Part shown: positions 61,908-64,000 of the stretch, one piece after another
How the letters are laid out: each line of letters begins with the position of its first letter
Position numbering within the stretch: the first letter of the stretch is position 1
Origin: Cnuibacter physcomitrellae
GTDB taxonomy: Bacteria; Actinomycetota; Actinomycetes; Actinomycetales; Microbacteriaceae
NCBI RefSeq assembly: GCF_014640535.1
Contig: NZ_BMHD01000001.1
Coordinates: 2,048,214-2,112,213 of the forward strand
DNA: 64,000 nucleotides
Reading direction: 5' to 3'
Made by a program: the position numbers and the translations under genes
The notes under the pieces: generated by a model
Databases searched by the model: none
What the model saw: only the letters and a program-made list of their open reading frames with translations
What the model was told of the DNA's origin: nothing

Positions 61908-62903
61908 ATGATCTCGCTGCGGAACCTCCGCAAGACCTACGGGCGCGGCCCCGGCGCCGTGCGCGCCCTCGACGACGTCTCCCTCGAGGTGGCAAGGGGG
62001 GAGATCTTCGGCGTCGTCGGCCGCAGCGGCGCGGGCAAGAGCACGCTCCTGCGGACCGTCAACCTGCTCGAGCGCCCCGACTCCGGCTCGGTCGAGGTGG
62101 ACGGGGTCGAGATGACCACGCTCGACCAGGCCGGACTGCGCCGGGCCCGCCGGTCGGTCGGCATGGTCTTCCAGCACTTCAACCTGCTCTCCAACCGCTC
62201 GGTGCAGCAGAACATCGAGTTCGCCCTCGAGGCCGCCCGCACGCCGCGCGCCCGTCGCCGCGCTCGTGCCACCGAGATCCTCGAGCTGGTGGGCCTCGAG
62301 GGCCGCGGCGGCTCCTACCCCGCGCAGCTCTCCGGCGGTCAGAAGCAGCGGGTGGGGATCGCCCGGGCACTCGCCGCCGAGCCCACCGTGCTGCTGAGCG
62401 ACGAGGCGACCAGCGCGCTCGACCCGGAGACGACCGAGTCGATCCTCGACCTCATCCAGAGCATCAACCGGGAGCTCGACCTGACCGTGCTGCTCATCAC
62501 GCACGAGATGGAGGTCGTCAAGCGCATCTGCACCTCGGCCGCGCTCCTGGAGGACGGCCGGATCGTCGAGCAGGGCGCCGTGACCGGGCTCATCAGCACC
62601 CAGGGATCGCGCCTGGCGAGCCAGCTGTTCCCGCTCGCGGCCCCGCAGCCCGACGACGGCCCCACGGTGATCGACATCACGTTCTCCGGCGGCACCGCCG
62701 ACCGGCCCGTCATCGCCCGGCTCGCCCGCGACCACCAGCTCGACGTCAGCATCCTCGGCGCGGTCGTCGACCGCATCGGCGGCACTCAGGCGGGCCGCAC
62801 CAGGCTCGCCCTCCCCGTCGCGGGCACCGCGGCCGACGCCGTCATCGCGGACCTCCGCGGCCAGGGGCTGCTCGTCGACGTCCTCAAGGGAGGCCGGTCA
62901 TGA
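61908..62903 (+). CDS. metN: Methionine ABC transporter ATP-binding protein
   Basis: 331 residues. Walker A GRSGAGKS, Q-loop FQHFNLLSNRSVQQN, signature LSGGQKQR, Walker B VLLSDEATSALD and ITHE are complete, with the DEATSALDPETT form characteristic of MetN. The C-terminal part from about 250 (ITFSGGTADRPVIARLARDH) is the NIL domain, which binds methionine and inhibits the transporter when the cell is replete. It overlaps metI by ATGA. GAGGG lies directly against the ATG, a poor spacing. Confidence 0.94.
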   Translation: MISLRNLRKTYGRGPGAVRALDDVSLEVARGEIFGVVGRSGAGKSTLLRTVNLLERPDSGSVEVDGVEMTTLDQAGLRRARRSVGMVFQHFNLLSNRSVQQNIEFALEAARTPRARRRARATEILELVGLEGRGGSYPAQLSGGQKQRVGIARALAAEPTVLLSDEATSALDPETTESILDLIQSINRELDLTVLLITHEMEVVKRICTSAALLEDGRIVEQGAVTGLISTQGSRLASQLFPLAAPQPDDGPTVIDITFSGGTADRPVIARLARDHQLDVSILGAVVDRIGGTQAGRTRLALPVAGTAADAVIADLRGQGLLVDVLKGGRS

Positions 62904-63667
62904 TCGACTACGGTTCACCGACGTTCTGGAGCGATCTCGTCGAGGTCCTCCTCAAGGGCACGCTCGAGACCCTCTACATGACCGGGGTCGCGACGCTCCT
63001 CACGATCCTCATCGGGCTGCCCCTCGGCATCCTGCTCGTCGGGACGGAGAAGGGAGCGTTCCTCGAGCACAGCCTCGGGCCGATCTGGGTCGCCCGCACG
63101 GTGAACCGCGTCCTCGGGTTCATCGTCAACGTCGGCCGGTCGGTGCCGTTCATCATCCTGATGATCGCGCTCATCCCCCTCACCCGGCTCATCATCGGGA
63201 CCTTCGTCGGGACGACCGCGGCGATCGTGCCGCTGACGATCATCGCCATCCCCTTCTTCGCCAGGATGGTCGAGATCGCCGTCAACGACGTCCCCACCGG
63301 GCTCTACGAGACCGCGGACTCGCTGGGCGCCACGAAGTGGCAGCTCGTGCGCCGCGTCCTCCTCTCGGAGGCGCTCCCGTCGATCCTGCTCGGCGTCTCG
63401 ACGACGATCACCTCGATCATCAACTTCTCCGCGATGGTCGGGGTGGTGGGCGGCGGGGGCCTCGGGAACGTCGCCATCACCTACGGCTTCCAGCGCTACA
63501 GCTGGATCCACATCGTCTTCGTCGTCCTGATCCTGTTCGCGATCGTGCAGATCGTGCAGTTCGTGCTGACGAGGATCGCCACCGCCGTGTCCCATCGGAG
63601 CACCACAGCAGCACTGCCGAAGGATGCGGAGCTCACCATCAACCCCGCACAAGGAGTAGCCACATGA
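62900..63667 (+). CDS. metI: Methionine ABC transporter permease
   Basis: 255 residues with five to six transmembrane helices (TLYMTGVATLLTILIGLPLG is the first). The coupling EAA loop is DVPTGLYETADSLGATKWQL. SFAMVGVVGGGGLGN-like text (NFSAMVGVVGGGGLGNVAI) is diagnostic of MetI. It forms the channel with MetN and receives methionine from MetQ, and is translationally coupled to both neighbours. The extended basic C terminus (SHRSTTAALPKD) is not part of the core. Confidence 0.94.
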   Translation: MIDYGSPTFWSDLVEVLLKGTLETLYMTGVATLLTILIGLPLGILLVGTEKGAFLEHSLGPIWVARTVNRVLGFIVNVGRSVPFIILMIALIPLTRLIIGTFVGTTAAIVPLTIIAIPFFARMVEIAVNDVPTGLYETADSLGATKWQLVRRVLLSEALPSILLGVSTTITSIINFSAMVGVVGGGGLGNVAITYGFQRYSWIHIVFVVLILFAIVQIVQFVLTRIATAVSHRSTTAALPKDAELTINPAQGVAT

Positions 63668-64000
63668 CCATCCGATCGACCCTCCTCCGCGCCGGCGCCG
63701 CCCTGGCGACCGGCGCCCTCGCGATCAGCCTCGCCGCCTGCTCGGGAGCCAGCGGCTCGACGGGCTCCGGCTCGGGTTCCGGCTCGGCCGACGGGAGCCT
63801 CGGCACCGTCAAGGTGGGCGCGCTCGCCACCCCGGCGGGCGACATCCTCAAGTGGGTGCAGGACAACCTGGCCGAGGAGGCCGGCCTCACCATCGAGTGG
63901 ACCGAGTTCACCGACTACAACACCCCGAACCCGGCCCTCTCCGACGGCAGCACCGACGCGAACCTGTTCCAGAACGCGACCTTCCTGAAGACCTACAACA
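63664..64000 (+). CDS. metQ: Methionine-binding lipoprotein, cut by window edge
   Basis: 112 codons are present. The signal MTIRSTLLRAGAALATGALA continues to a lipobox (LAAC), so the mature protein is lipid-anchored. A Gly/Ser linker precedes the start of the NlpA/MetQ domain: TVKVGALATPAGDILKWVQD, IEWTEFTDYNTPNPAL and SDGSTDANLFQN, which hold residues that usually contact methionine. AAGGAG lies ten bases upstream of the ATG, which overlaps the metI stop codon. The rest lies outside the window. Confidence 0.93.
   Translation, partial: MTIRSTLLRAGAALATGALAISLAACSGASGSTGSGSGSGSADGSLGTVKVGALATPAGDILKWVQDNLAEEAGLTIEWTEFTDYNTPNPALSDGSTDANLFQNATFLKTYN

Overview
The window is chromosomal DNA of a very GC-rich actinobacterium, most probably a member of the Microbacteriaceae (Micrococcales). 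This is inferred from the GC content, frequent GTG starts, four-base ATGA/GTGA gene overlaps, the abundance of GGATGCG/CGCATCC words, and the gene set (NrtR-type NAD regulation, LAxTG sorting signals, DUF6458, Septum_form and LCP proteins). No rRNA, tRNA, CRISPR array, integrase or complete insertion sequence was recognised. Both window edges cut genes: a CorA transporter on the left and MetQ on the right.

Layout. 1-2.0 kb: CorA, a small secreted protein and a MntR/DtxR regulator. 2.6-8.8 kb: an NAD synthesis block read leftwards, nrtR, nadA, nadB, nadC and a cysteine desulfurase, with a promoter/operator candidate before nrtR. 8.8-16 kb: a secreted protein, a HAD phosphatase, a TetR/DHA2 efflux pair, an LCP protein, a YjbR protein and a DUF4190 protein. 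16.6-22.7 kb: DUF2207, Septum_form, pyrE, an SDR enzyme, xthA and small membrane proteins. 22.8-28.5 kb: an APC permease, thioredoxin, a lipoprotein/Ser-Thr kinase/DUF6458 operon and an ArsR-phosphatase fusion. 28.6-37 kb: an ABC transporter, a second TetR/MFS pair, a dGTPase-like HD protein, a MarR regulator and an FMN reductase. 37-44.6 kb: GT2, a TPP enzyme, TetR, an AEC carrier and a membrane acyltransferase. 44.8-49 kb: a molybdate operon (HTH-Mop regulator, modA, modB, modC). 49.5-57.9 kb: two tandem LAxTG surface proteins, a third TetR/DHA2 pair, VOC, aldose epimerase and vapBC. 57.9-64 kb: a large wall-anchored GH31 enzyme, divergent from a metNIQ methionine importer.

The feature not explained by ordinary annotation is a set of long intergenic inverted repeats. 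At least seven unrelated sequence families make hairpins of about 55-75 bp. Nearly all lie directly 3' of a gene, often between convergent genes. One family is a 58-bp unit present 11 times in three regularly spaced arrays (periods about 147, 104 and 124 bp), with compensatory base changes in the arms. Another family is present three times at about 145-bp spacing beside the molybdate operon. They may be REP/MITE-like repeats used as bidirectional 3' ends. A related inverted repeat separates the GH31 gene from vapBC and includes the vapB ribosome binding site.

Functional themes are cofactor and metal homeostasis (NAD, Mo, Mn/Fe, methionine), three self-regulated efflux modules with visible operator dyads, and cell-surface or envelope proteins. 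All functions are read from sequence motifs by eye; no database search was run.
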